A model generated the notes under the pieces. It made no database searches and was not told where the DNA came from. It was given only the letters and a program-made list of their open reading frames with translations. 64,000 nucleotides of DNA from Herpetosiphonaceae bacterium (GTDB taxonomy: Bacteria; Chloroflexota; Chloroflexia; Chloroflexales; Kallotenuaceae): contig DASUTC010000265.1 of assembly GCA_036374795.1 (NCBI GenBank), positions 42,056 to 106,055 on the forward strand, given 5' to 3'. The position numbers and the translations under genes were made by a program. Below, one piece after another: positions 25,269 to 34,061 of the stretch (position 1 is the stretch's first letter; each line of letters starts with the position of its first letter).

Positions 25269-26786
25269 CTAGCGAGCGCGGAAGCCCTGGCTCGTGTTAT
25301 CGCGGCTAAAGAGCACAAAGTCGGTGCCGTCGGACGCGACATCGAAGAGCAGCGGCATGCTGCCGAAGGGCGCGCCCGGCTGAAGCTGCGCATCGGCGGC
25401 GTAGTCGCCAGCGCCGCCGGGGCCGGTGCCGCCGAAACGGTTGATGTATTCGACCGACGCGGCGCGGTTGAAGTCTGCCGTTCGGCCCTGCGCATCTTTG
25501 ACCACAAAGAAGCCATCCGGGATCTGCTGCGGCGTTGCGCCGACATTCCGCACTGCCATCAGCACGATCAGGTATTGACCGCGCGCAGGCCGCGAGCCGC
25601 CGTAGCTGCCCGTCGCAATGTTGCTCAAGCCCAGCGAGTAGGTGTACTCGAAGTCTCCGGCCCGCAAGACCTGTGTATTGGGAACGATCGCGGGATTGGC
25701 GCTGGCAACATCCGATCCTGGCGCGGGCGCGGGCGACGTGCCCGGTTGCTCGCCCCCCGGTGCTGGTGCGGGCGACGTGCCCGGTTGCTCGCCCCCCGGT
25801 GCTGGTGCGGGCGATGCGCCGGTTTCCCCACCGGGCGCAGGTGCGGGCGATGCGCCTGTCTCGCCTCCCGGTGCGGGCGATGCGCCGGTTTCCCCGCCCG
25901 GTGCCGGTGACGCGCCTGTCTCGCCGCCGGGTGCGGGCGACGCGCCTGTCTCGCCGCCTGGCACGGGCGACGCGCCTGTCTCGCCTGCGACCGTCGTGCC
26001 GGTCAGCGGCGTAGTTCCTCCTAAATTAGTATCTGCTGTGCTTGTTTCCGCCGCGCCTACGCCACCTGTGCCATTTCGGTTCGCCCGCCGATCGCCGGTG
26101 AACGTATTCCACACGTACAGGCCGCCGAGACACACCAGCAGCAGAACCACCACTAGCGGCAGCCAGGCCATCAGCCCGCGTCGCCGTGGCTCCTCGTCTT
26201 CGACGATCACCGTCGTGCCGCGATCACCCTCACGCGCCGCAATGTCGTCGGCGGTGACGCGCGGACGATTCTGGTACTCGCTCAGATCGTAATCTTCGTC
26301 GCCGAAATCGGGCGGAACATAGCCGCCGACCTGCTCCGGCTGCTCGTAGGTGCGCGCGCGGCTGCTTTCGGGCGCGGCGGCATACGTATCGATCGAGTCG
26401 AAGGCGTCGGCGATGTCCTCGTCGGACGCGGGGCCGCTGGGCGGCGGCGTTCGCCTGGCTTCCGGCGTCGGCTCAGTGAAGAGCGGCGCTGTCGTCCCGG
26501 TATCGCGTGCCTCGGCGACCGGAGGTGTGGGAGCGGCTCCACGGGGACCGCCCAAGGCCGCCAGGCCCTTCTGCGCAAGCTGATTGGAAGGATCGGCCTG
26601 AAGCACACGCTCAAGCGCGACCCGTTTTTCCTCGCGATCTTCAGCCACACCGGCGAGCCACAGCCAACCCTGAGCGTTGTTCGGATCTTCGCGGGTGACT
26701 AATCGGAATAATTCGCGTGCCTCGGCTTTATTGCCAGCACGCGCCGCCTCGATGCCAAGCTGCAAAATACTTTGGGTATCGGCCAT
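25269..26786 (-). CDS. Membrane protein with TPR-like head, repeat linker and DUF4352-like extracytoplasmic domain
   Basis: A 505-residue single-pass protein. Residues 1-80 form one or two TPR-like helical hairpins (LQLGIEAARAGNKAEARELF). Residues 80-203 are an acidic, proline-rich disordered cytoplasmic linker. A transmembrane helix spans about 207-226. Residues 268-357 are eight tandem units of GETGASPAPG-type sequence, the later ones longer, forming an extended external stalk. Residues about 370-505 resemble the immunoglobulin-like DUF4352/telokin-like domain. The function is unknown; the layout suggests a surface-exposed sensor or scaffold. ATG 26786 follows AAGGAG. An extended -10 lies 54 bp upstream on the same strand. 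Confidence 0.7.
   Translation of the reverse strand: MADTQSILQLGIEAARAGNKAEARELFRLVTREDPNNAQGWLWLAGVAEDREEKRVALERVLQADPSNQLAQKGLAALGGPRGAAPTPPVAEARDTGTTAPLFTEPTPEARRTPPPSGPASDEDIADAFDSIDTYAAAPESSRARTYEQPEQVGGYVPPDFGDEDYDLSEYQNRPRVTADDIAAREGDRGTTVIVEDEEPRRRGLMAWLPLVVVLLLVCLGGLYVWNTFTGDRRANRNGTGGVGAAETSTADTNLGGTTPLTGTTVAGETGASPVPGGETGASPAPGGETGASPAPGGETGASPAPGGETGASPAPAPGGETGASPAPAPGGEQPGTSPAPAPGGEQPGTSPAPAPGSDVASANPAIVPNTQVLRAGDFEYTYSLGLSNIATGSYGGSRPARGQYLIVLMAVRNVGATPQQIPDGFFVVKDAQGRTADFNRAASVEYINRFGGTGPGGAGDYAADAQLQPGAPFGSMPLLFDVASDGTDFVLFSRDNTSQGFRAR
25720..25990 (-). repeat. Coding tandem repeat, 30-39 bp units
   Basis: Eight in-frame units encode GETGASPAPG, then the extended GETGASPAPAPG and GEQPGTSPAPAPG forms, within the gene at 25269-26786. 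Units differ at synonymous positions in places, so the array is not freshly expanded, but the last two long units are nearly identical in DNA. Confidence 0.85.
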
Positions 26787-26839
26787 ATCCGGCTCCTTAG
26801 TCGTGTCACTGTCCCGGTAGTTCTGTGTCGGTTCGCCGT

Positions 26840-26848
26840 ATTCTAGCA
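26840..26848 (-). promoter_or_regulatory. Extended -10 of the TPR/DUF4352 gene
   Basis: On the - strand, TGCTAGAAT lies 54 bp upstream of the ATG at 26786. It fits the extended -10 pattern seen elsewhere in the window. Confidence 0.5.
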
Positions 26849-26869
26849 CAGGACGCAACCGCGCAAGGC

Positions 26870-27183
26870 GAAACGTCCATGACGCGATTGTCCTACGCGG
26901 AGCTAGAATATCGGATAAGAAAGAGCTAGATGTCGCGTGTCGAGCGAAGCCGGAACGACCGGAGCGTTTCAACTGCCGTGAGTCGCAGCACGCGCGGCAA
27001 AGACCGAAAAAAGCACCTCTAAAATAGATACCTGTCCGATCAGTACGCATATCTCACCTAGCGGACCAGAAAGCTTCAGCAATGACACAGTGAATTGTAT
27101 GGATGAGCGTTTTACAGCGGACAATAGCATAAACCCATTTTTGACAGTCGGGGAAAATGACGCAATCGGCGCGCAGCTCGTGC
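26870..27183. other. Intergenic region upstream of recA without a gene
   Basis: I see no protein-like frame here. The segment is AT-richer than the genes on both sides. No CGAAC-N4-GTTCG palindrome, the LexA site of Gram-positive-type SOS systems, is present. A frame from 27090 runs into recA but lacks a ribosome site and conserved sequence. Confidence 0.4.
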
Positions 27184-27212
27184 TTGCAATGAACGAACAG
27201 GCGTGCTATACT
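27184..27212 (+). promoter_or_regulatory. Promoter of recA
   Basis: TTGCAA (27184-27189), a 17-bp spacer and TATACT (27207-27212) preceded by TGC form a complete extended promoter about 100 bp before the recA ATG. The repeat GAACGAAC lies in the spacer but is not palindromic. Confidence 0.65.
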
Positions 27213-27311
27213 ATCCCTGCGCCACCGCAGGCGTCGGCCACATGCCTCTTGTGGTCTGGTCATGAATACGAGAATAGACACGAGTACGAGTACGTACACA
27301 AGGAGTGTGAG

Positions 27312-28379
27312 ATGCCCATCAGTCCTGAGAAGGAAAAGGCACTGGCGGCGGCGATGAGCCAGATCGACCGGCGGTTCGGCAAGGGTTCGATCATGAAAAT
27401 GGGCGAGGCCAACTCGCGGCTCGCGATCGAAACCATTCCTACCGGCGCAATTTCGCTGGATCTGGCGCTCGGCGTTGGGGGAATTCCACGCGGACGCATC
27501 ACCGAAATTTACGGCCCGGAAAGTTCGGGCAAGACTACGCTGGCGCAGCACATCATCGCCGAGGCGCAGAAGATGGGCGGCACGGCGGCCTTCATCGACG
27601 CTGAGCACGCCTTCGATCCGGTCTATGCGACAGGCTGCGGCGTGAATATCGACGATCTGCTGGTTTCGCAGCCCGACACCGGCGAGCAGGCGCTTGAGAT
27701 CTGCGAGACGCTGATCCGCTCCGGCGCGGTCGACATCGTCGTGATCGACTCGGTCGCAGCGCTGGTGCCGCGCGCCGAGATCGAAGGCGACATGGGCGAC
27801 TCGCTGCCCGGCCTTCAGGCGCGGCTGATGTCGCAGGCGCTGCGCAAGCTCGGCGGCGCAGTTTCCAAATCACGCACCGCGCTGGTGTTCCTGAACCAGC
27901 TTCGCATGAAGATCGGCGTGATGTTCGGCAACCCTGAGACGACTACCGGCGGTCAGGCGCTCAAGTTCTACTCCTCGGTGCGCCTGGATATTCGCCGCAT
28001 CGAGTCGATCAAGAGCGGCACCGACGTGATCGGCTCGCGCGCGCGCGTTAAAGTCGTCAAGAACAAGGTCGCCCCGCCCTTCCGCCAGGCCGAGTTCGAC
28101 ATCATGATGAACGAGGGCATTTCGCGCGAAGGCAACGTGCTGGATGTCGCCGTGAACATGGAGATCGTGCGCAAGAGCGGCGCGTTCTTCTACCTGGGCG
28201 ACGACCGCATCGGTCAGGGACGCGAGAACGCCAAGAACTTCTTGAAGGCCAATCCGGCGCTCACCGAAGAGATCGTGGGCCTGATCCGCGCGCAGATGGT
28301 CGCGGCGGCACCCGCTGTCGTACCAGCGGACAACGGCGCGGAAGAGGACGACGAGGGCGGCGTTTTCGAGGAAGCCTAG
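27312..28379 (+). CDS. recA: Recombinase RecA
   Basis: RecA forms ATP-dependent filaments on single-stranded DNA, drives homologous recombination and triggers LexA cleavage. The 355-residue protein has the Walker [10 protein letters not shown] at 68-76, the Walker B region [17 protein letters not shown], loop L1 near [20 protein letters not shown] and loop L2 near [16 protein letters not shown]. The C-terminal tail is acidic, as usual. ATG 27312 follows AAGGAG. recX lies 160 bp downstream, the common arrangement. The leader between promoter and start is purine-rich with repeated CGAGTA units. No clear SOS operator was found. Confidence 0.97.
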   Translation: MPISPEKEKALAAAMSQIDRRFGKGSIMKMGEANSRLAIETIPTGAISLDLALGVGGIPRGRITEIYGPESSGKTTLAQHIIAEAQKMGGTAAFIDAEHAFDPVYATGCGVNIDDLLVSQPDTGEQALEICETLIRSGAVDIVVIDSVAALVPRAEIEGDMGDSLPGLQARLMSQALRKLGGAVSKSRTALVFLNQLRMKIGVMFGNPETTTGGQALKFYSSVRLDIRRIESIKSGTDVIGSRARVKVVKNKVAPPFRQAEFDIMMNEGISREGNVLDVAVNMEIVRKSGAFFYLGDDRIGQGRENAKNFLKANPALTEEIVGLIRAQMVAAAPAVVPADNGAEEDDEGGVFEEA

Positions 28380-28475
28380 CGCTGACAGGCCGGGGGTTGG
28401 GGCGTTCCCCAACATTTCCCCGTGTCCGAAGATGCTCCCCGATTCTGCACGAGCTATTAGGATACATCGACCTAC

Positions 28476-28505
28476 CGTAGGGGCGTTCGATCGAGCGCCC
28501 CTACG
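28476..28505 (+). terminator. Hairpin between recA and recX
   Basis: CGTAGGGGCG (28476-28485) pairs perfectly with CGCCCCTACG (28496-28505), with a few more pairs possible inside. No T-tract follows, so it may reduce read-through into recX, protect the mRNA end, or be a mobile palindromic repeat. It ends 35 bp before recX. Confidence 0.55.
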
Positions 28506-28539
28506 TCGGCATGAGCGCCGGTCGATCTGGTATTGAACC

Positions 28540-29202
28540 ATGCCACCAGGAACAATCACAGCGCTGGTCGCGCAGGCGGGCGATAAAGAGCGCGTCAACG
28601 TCTTTATCGACGGGCAATTTGCGATCGGCGTCAGCATCTACGTGATGCAGGACGAGCGCCTGCACAAGGGCCAGGTGCTATCGCAGGCCGACTGGGAGCG
28701 CCTGGAGCGAGCCGAGCGCGGCGTACAAGCCTGGAACGCGGCGCTGCGCCTGCTGGAAGCCCGGCCACGCTCCGAGCGCGAGATCCGCACCCGGCTTCAG
28801 CGCAAAGAGTTCGCGCCCGAACATATCGACGCGGCGATTCAGCGCCTGCGCGAGCTAGAGCTGCTCGACGACGCGCAGTTTGCCAAGCTCTGGATCGCCA
28901 ATCGCCAAAACCTCAGCCCGCGCGGCACACAGGCGCTCCGCCAGGAGCTACGCGCCAAAGGCATCGACCGCCAGGTCGTCGACGAGACGATCGAGGCCAG
29001 CGTCGACGCGGATGCCGAGCGCGAAGCCTGCGCTGCCGTGGCACGTCGCGCGCTGCCCAAGTATGCGCGCGAGCCCGATCGCATGACATTCCAGCGCAAG
29101 TTCGGCGCGTTTCTTCAGCGGCGCGGCTTTAGCTTCGAGACGATCAAGCCGATTCTGGCCGAGCTATGGCAAGAAGTCCGGGGCGAGCCGCTCGACGATT
29201 GA
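28540..29202 (+). CDS. recX: Regulatory protein RecX
   Basis: RecX binds RecA filaments and limits their extension and ATPase activity. The 220-residue protein has the three helical repeats of the family. Landmarks are ALRLLEARPRSEREIRTRL (about 66-84), the LLDDAQFAKLWIANR stretch (about 107-121) and the closing RKFGAFLQRRGFSFETI. The N-terminal 55 residues form the beta-rich lead-in often seen in longer RecX proteins. ATG 28540 lacks a strong ribosome site. Expression is probably partial read-through from recA past the hairpin, which would keep RecX below RecA levels. Confidence 0.9.
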   Translation: MPPGTITALVAQAGDKERVNVFIDGQFAIGVSIYVMQDERLHKGQVLSQADWERLERAERGVQAWNAALRLLEARPRSEREIRTRLQRKEFAPEHIDAAIQRLRELELLDDAQFAKLWIANRQNLSPRGTQALRQELRAKGIDRQVVDETIEASVDADAEREACAAVARRALPKYAREPDRMTFQRKFGAFLQRRGFSFETIKPILAELWQEVRGEPLDD

Positions 29203-29249
29203 AGCGCTGGCCCATGCCCCGCAGCGCTGCTACCTTTGAGGAGGACGAC

Positions 29250-29771
29250 GTGCAGCGGAACGAAAAATTGATGGTGATTCACGACGTACCGGCGGCGATC
29301 GTCGACGCGCTCGATGGCGTGATGGCGGCGCAAGGGCTGGTGCGGGTTGTGGTGCGCGAGATCGAAGAAGACTTCACGCCCCTGCTCAACGAGCCGGGCG
29401 GGCCGCTCATCTTTGTCCTCTCGCAGCCCCAGAACGATTGGACCGCCTGCTTCTCGTCGCTGGAGCCCGACGCCGAGTGGCAGCTTATCGAGGCGCTGTC
29501 GGTCGCGCTGGAGCAGCCAGCGGTCTACGCGCTCTTCAGCGATACCACGAGCGTCTACGCCTACCGCTACTTCGAGAACGGCGTGCTCCACGAGGAGTAC
29601 ACGCCCGACGAGGGCGAGCGTTTCAGCGCCGATATGTTGCTCGAACGGCTGGCGAATCATGGTATTTCGCTCGACCTGATTGACGATCGGACGCTCAACT
29701 TCGGCGCGGAGCATATTCTGGTGGGCTACAGCGGGGAAGAACAAGGAAACAAGGGTACAAGAGAACAATAG
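29250..29771 (+). CDS. Hypothetical protein whose 3' end runs into the purine repeat
   Basis: A 173-residue acidic protein with no motif I recognise. The body (about 10-160) is a regular alpha/beta sequence (VVREIEEDFTPLL, VALEQPAVYALFSDT). GTG 29250 is chosen because GAGGAGG lies 5 bases upstream; a frame back to 29166 overlaps recX and has no ribosome site. The last dozen residues, GEEQGNKGTREQ, are encoded by the start of the dispersed purine-rich repeat, so the repeat seems to have replaced the original stop. It lies in a likely operon with recX upstream and the MBL-fold gene downstream. Confidence 0.65.
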   Translation: MQRNEKLMVIHDVPAAIVDALDGVMAAQGLVRVVVREIEEDFTPLLNEPGGPLIFVLSQPQNDWTACFSSLEPDAEWQLIEALSVALEQPAVYALFSDTTSVYAYRYFENGVLHEEYTPDEGERFSADMLLERLANHGISLDLIDDRTLNFGAEHILVGYSGEEQGNKGTREQ

Positions 29772-29862
29772 AGAACCAAGAACCAAGAACCGGGGGATGA
29801 ACCAATAAAAGAACAAGGGAACAAAGGAAGCCCTGGACTTGCAACTTGCAACTCGGAGGAAT
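29738..29862 (+). repeat. Purine-rich dispersed 3' repeat, copy F
   Basis: GAACAAGGAAACAAGGGTAC, then AGAACCAAGAACCAAGAACC, AAAAGAACAAGGGAACAAAGG and CTTGCAACTTGCAACT units. It is in sense orientation to the gene at 29250, whose last codons it supplies, and ends just before the ribosome site of the gene at 29874. Confidence 0.85.
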
Positions 29863-29873
29863 AAGCAGCAGCT

Positions 29874-30512
29874 ATGCCCGATATACAATACATAGGACGA
29901 TCGTGCGTGCGCGTGCGCGGCAGGGAAGGCATCATCGTCTATGATCCTTTTCCCAAAGCCAACGGATTCGATCCCGGCAAGATCACCGCGAATATCGTCA
30001 CCGTCAGCGGCACGGACCGCGAGCGCTTTCACCCTGAGGCGATCAAGCCCGCCAAAGAGCGCGTCGTTGTGGTCGACGGGCCGGGCGAGTACGAGGTCGG
30101 CGGCGTGATGATCGCCGGTGTGCGCACTTACCGCGACGATCAAAAAGGCGCGCAGGGCGGCTACAACACAATCTACGTCGTGCAGCTGGACGATATGCGC
30201 TTCTGCCACCTGGGCGAACTCGGCCACGACCTGACGACGCACCAGCTCGAAGAGATCGGCGTGATCGACGTGCTCTTCGTTCCGGCGCACAGCAGCCTGG
30301 GCGCGGCCAAGCTCACCGAGATCATCGCCAGCATCGAGCCGCGCGCGATGATTCCGCTGTATGAGAGGCCGGAGCAGCTCGACAGGCTGGCGCATGAGCT
30401 TGGGATCAAAGAGTGGGAGGCCCAGGAGAAAGTGAGCGTCACGCCGTCGTCGCTGCCAGCCGAGGGCGAAGAAATGCGCGTGATCATCATGAAGCCGCTG
30501 ATGAGCGGCTAA
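29874..30512 (+). CDS. MBL-fold protein lacking the HxHxDH metal motif
   Basis: A 212-residue protein with the metallo-beta-lactamase fold layout of the UlaG-like Zn-hydrolase group: IQYIGRSCVRVRG at the N-terminus, YDPFPK in place of the usual DP motif, GEYEVGGV, and the central CHLGELGHDL. The expected metal-binding HxHxDH segment reads VSGTDRERF, so three or four metal ligands are gone. It may therefore bind no metal, act through other residues, or have a regulatory role. ATG 29874 follows CGGAGG. A strong terminator follows. It probably ends the recA-recX transcription region. Confidence 0.75.
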   Translation: MPDIQYIGRSCVRVRGREGIIVYDPFPKANGFDPGKITANIVTVSGTDRERFHPEAIKPAKERVVVVDGPGEYEVGGVMIAGVRTYRDDQKGAQGGYNTIYVVQLDDMRFCHLGELGHDLTTHQLEEIGVIDVLFVPAHSSLGAAKLTEIIASIEPRAMIPLYERPEQLDRLAHELGIKEWEAQEKVSVTPSSLPAEGEEMRVIIMKPLMSG

Positions 30513-30568
30513 AAGGACACACGCTACCAAGCGGGCCATTGGCAGAGCAGGAGATCATCTTTTGTGTT

Positions 30569-30604
30569 GGGCGGTGCGCGCTCGGAGCGCGCACCGCCCA
30601 GCTT
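30569..30604 (+). terminator. Strong terminator before the pyrG leader
   Basis: GGGCGGTGCGCGC (30569-30581) pairs with GCGCGCACCGCCC (30587-30599), a perfect 13-bp stem with a 5-nt loop, followed by AGCTTT. It separates the recX-MBL unit from pyrG. Confidence 0.8.
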
Positions 30605-30693
30605 TAACCCGCCTTTCCCCCTGCCGCCGCAGGTTCAGACGAAGTCCTGTAGTATCAAGGCTGCCGCTGGCGGTAGCAGAATAGCGTCCGATC

Positions 30694-30702
30694 TGCTATA
30701 AT
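30694..30702 (+). promoter_or_regulatory. Extended -10 promoter of the pyrG leader
   Basis: TGCTATAAT is a perfect extended -10. The expected transcript starts near 30709 in GGCCCG, giving a leader of about 200 nt before pyrG. Confidence 0.65.
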
Positions 30703-30725
30703 GTAGGCCCGTGGAGGTGCGGCAT

Positions 30726-32587
<1,862 letters not shown>

Positions 32588-32589
32588 GG

Positions 32590-32702
32590 GACGAAAGAAC
32601 CAAGGAACAAAAGAACAAACAAAGAACCGGGTGCCCTCTGGGCGGCGATTGGGGTGAGGGCCTCGCCAAGAACCAAGAACTCGGAGCTTTGAACTCGAAA
32701 CT
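32590..32702 (+). repeat. Purine-rich dispersed 3' repeat with GC core, copy G
   Basis: Directly after the pyrG stop in sense orientation: AAGAACCAAGGAACAAAAG, then GAACCGGGTGCCCTCTGGGC and GGGGTGAGGGCC (the core shared with copies B and H), then CCAAGAACCAAGAACTCGG and a closing GAACTCGAAACT. Confidence 0.85.
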
Positions 32703-32719
32703 GTGATAAGGAACAAGCC

Positions 32720-32977
32720 GTGGCACCTATGCGGAAACAATCCCAGACACGCACGCTGAGCGCCGTGCTCGTCCTGATGCTGTTCGTCGTCGTCAACACG
32801 TCGATGCAGCTTTTGAACACCTACAGTGAATGGTTCGCCTGGGCGCTGTACGGCCTGATGCTCGTCGTGGTCTTTGTGGCGCTGCGCTACCAGCAGCGCC
32901 TCACGGGCGCAGCCAGCGCCGCGATCCTGGCACTGCCGTTCGTGCTGGCGCTGCTTGGCGTCGTAGTGGGGATCTAG
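32720..32977 (+). CDS. Small membrane protein, unknown function
   Basis: An 85-residue protein with a basic N-terminus and three hydrophobic stretches (about 13-31, 39-57 and 63-84). GTG 32720 follows AAGGA; an ATG at 32729 is the alternative. No family is recognised. It lies 130 bp after pyrG, beyond the purine repeat, and may be co-transcribed. It is convergent with the FRG-domain gene, whose stop is only a few bases away, with no terminator hairpin between. Confidence 0.6.
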   Translation: MAPMRKQSQTRTLSAVLVLMLFVVVNTSMQLLNTYSEWFAWALYGLMLVVVFVALRYQQRLTGAASAAILALPFVLALLGVVVGI

Positions 32978-32983
32978 CGGGCC

Positions 32984-33817
32984 TCAACCGCGCTGCCGCT
33001 CCGTCGTCGGGCCGGAGGCCGCATAGTAGCGCCGCACCTGTTCGGCGACGCCGCTGAGATCGGGAAAGATTTTGCGCTCGTCGATGCCGCAGAGATCAAG
33101 CTGATCGCGGACACGATCGACGTGCGCAGCCGGAATAACATAGCGCGTCAGCGCCGACGACAGGCCGCACTCGTGCAAGAATCGATCGAACGACCGGGTT
33201 TTGTCGGAGCAGAGCGTAAACGCCGCCGACTGTGTCACCAGCCGCGTATCGACGGCGGGCGGATCGAACAGACAGGCAAAGGCGGCGTGATCCGCTCCGT
33301 CGACGTTGAACAGATCCCAGGACGACGTGTGGCCTTTGCCGCGCAGCACCTCATCCAGGTCCTCGATCAAAAAGGCAAGCGGCTGAAAATCGAAGTGCTC
33401 GTGGACGGCCTTCCAGTCGAGCTTCCAGACCACACAGTCGCAGCCGGGCCTCGGCTTGAGCGTGGCAAAATGCGCGGCGATCAGCGGCGAGTACGACCAG
33501 TCGAGCAGGCGCGTGGGCACGCCGTGATGCTGCGCGATCACCAGCAGCTCCCACTCGTTGGGCGGCGGCTGGACGTACGGGCGCGAGTAGCGAATGAACG
33601 TGCGCAAAATGTGCTCTTCGAGATGGCTCTTGGTATGCGGCGGATCGACGCCGCCCAGCCGATCCAGACTGGTCAGCAGCGGCCACTCGCGGTTTGCCGC
33701 CCCCCGGTACACCGACCAGTCGCGCAGCCGACCGCTGTCGGGATCGGGTGTTGCCGGAGTGACCGCCTCCAGCAGATCGCTGAGACTCCTGATCTCAATC
33801 TCTTCGATTTCGTGCAT
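32984..33817 (-). CDS. FRG domain-containing protein
   Basis: A 277-residue protein whose central part is an FRG domain. The name-giving motif appears as YRGAANREW (about 42-50) and the hallmark QHHGVPTRLLDWSYSPLIAAHFA follows at about 98-120. FRG domains occur in phage and genomic-island proteins and in some defence systems; a biochemical activity is not firmly established. No toxin or nuclease domain is fused here and no partner gene is adjacent on this strand. The start is ATG 33817. It sits next to other accessory genes (subtilase, toxin-antitoxin genes), which suggests an acquired segment. Confidence 0.8.
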   Translation of the reverse strand: MHEIEEIEIRSLSDLLEAVTPATPDPDSGRLRDWSVYRGAANREWPLLTSLDRLGGVDPPHTKSHLEEHILRTFIRYSRPYVQPPPNEWELLVIAQHHGVPTRLLDWSYSPLIAAHFATLKPRPGCDCVVWKLDWKAVHEHFDFQPLAFLIEDLDEVLRGKGHTSSWDLFNVDGADHAAFACLFDPPAVDTRLVTQSAAFTLCSDKTRSFDRFLHECGLSSALTRYVIPAAHVDRVRDQLDLCGIDERKIFPDLSGVAEQVRRYYAASGPTTERQRG

Positions 33818-34061
33818 AATACTTCTTCAGCACAAGAGCAAGGGATGGTGTGGGGTCAACCCCCATACCCCCGGCCTCGCGGCGCTCTGCGTAGTTGAAT
33901 CTCCTGCTGCCTTTCACCACGACAATCTGCTCTCCCGTCGTAGCAAGCTCAGGACCACAGTTGCCCATCCACCGATGAGCGCGGCCAGACAAACGAAAGA
34001 GCGCGCCGAACGCACACTCTTTCGAGAAGACATCAGGTTGTGGACGGCCTAGGCCGCGTGC
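33818..34061. other. Intergenic region without a gene
   Basis: No convincing frame. A TGGGGTCAACCCC-type short inverted repeat lies near 33850, and the palindrome GGCCTAGGCC at about 34045-34054, close to the 3' end of the subtilase gene. Either could be a weak terminator. Confidence 0.35.

Noticed and set aside
25720..25990. CRISPR-like array because of regularly spaced repeats.
   Set aside because: The units are contiguous, in frame and encode a Pro/Ala/Gly stalk; there are no spacers or cas genes.
26787..27311. A LexA/SOS operator upstream of recA.
   Set aside because: Only a direct GAACGAAC is present; no palindromic CGAAC-N4-GTTCG or similar site is visible.
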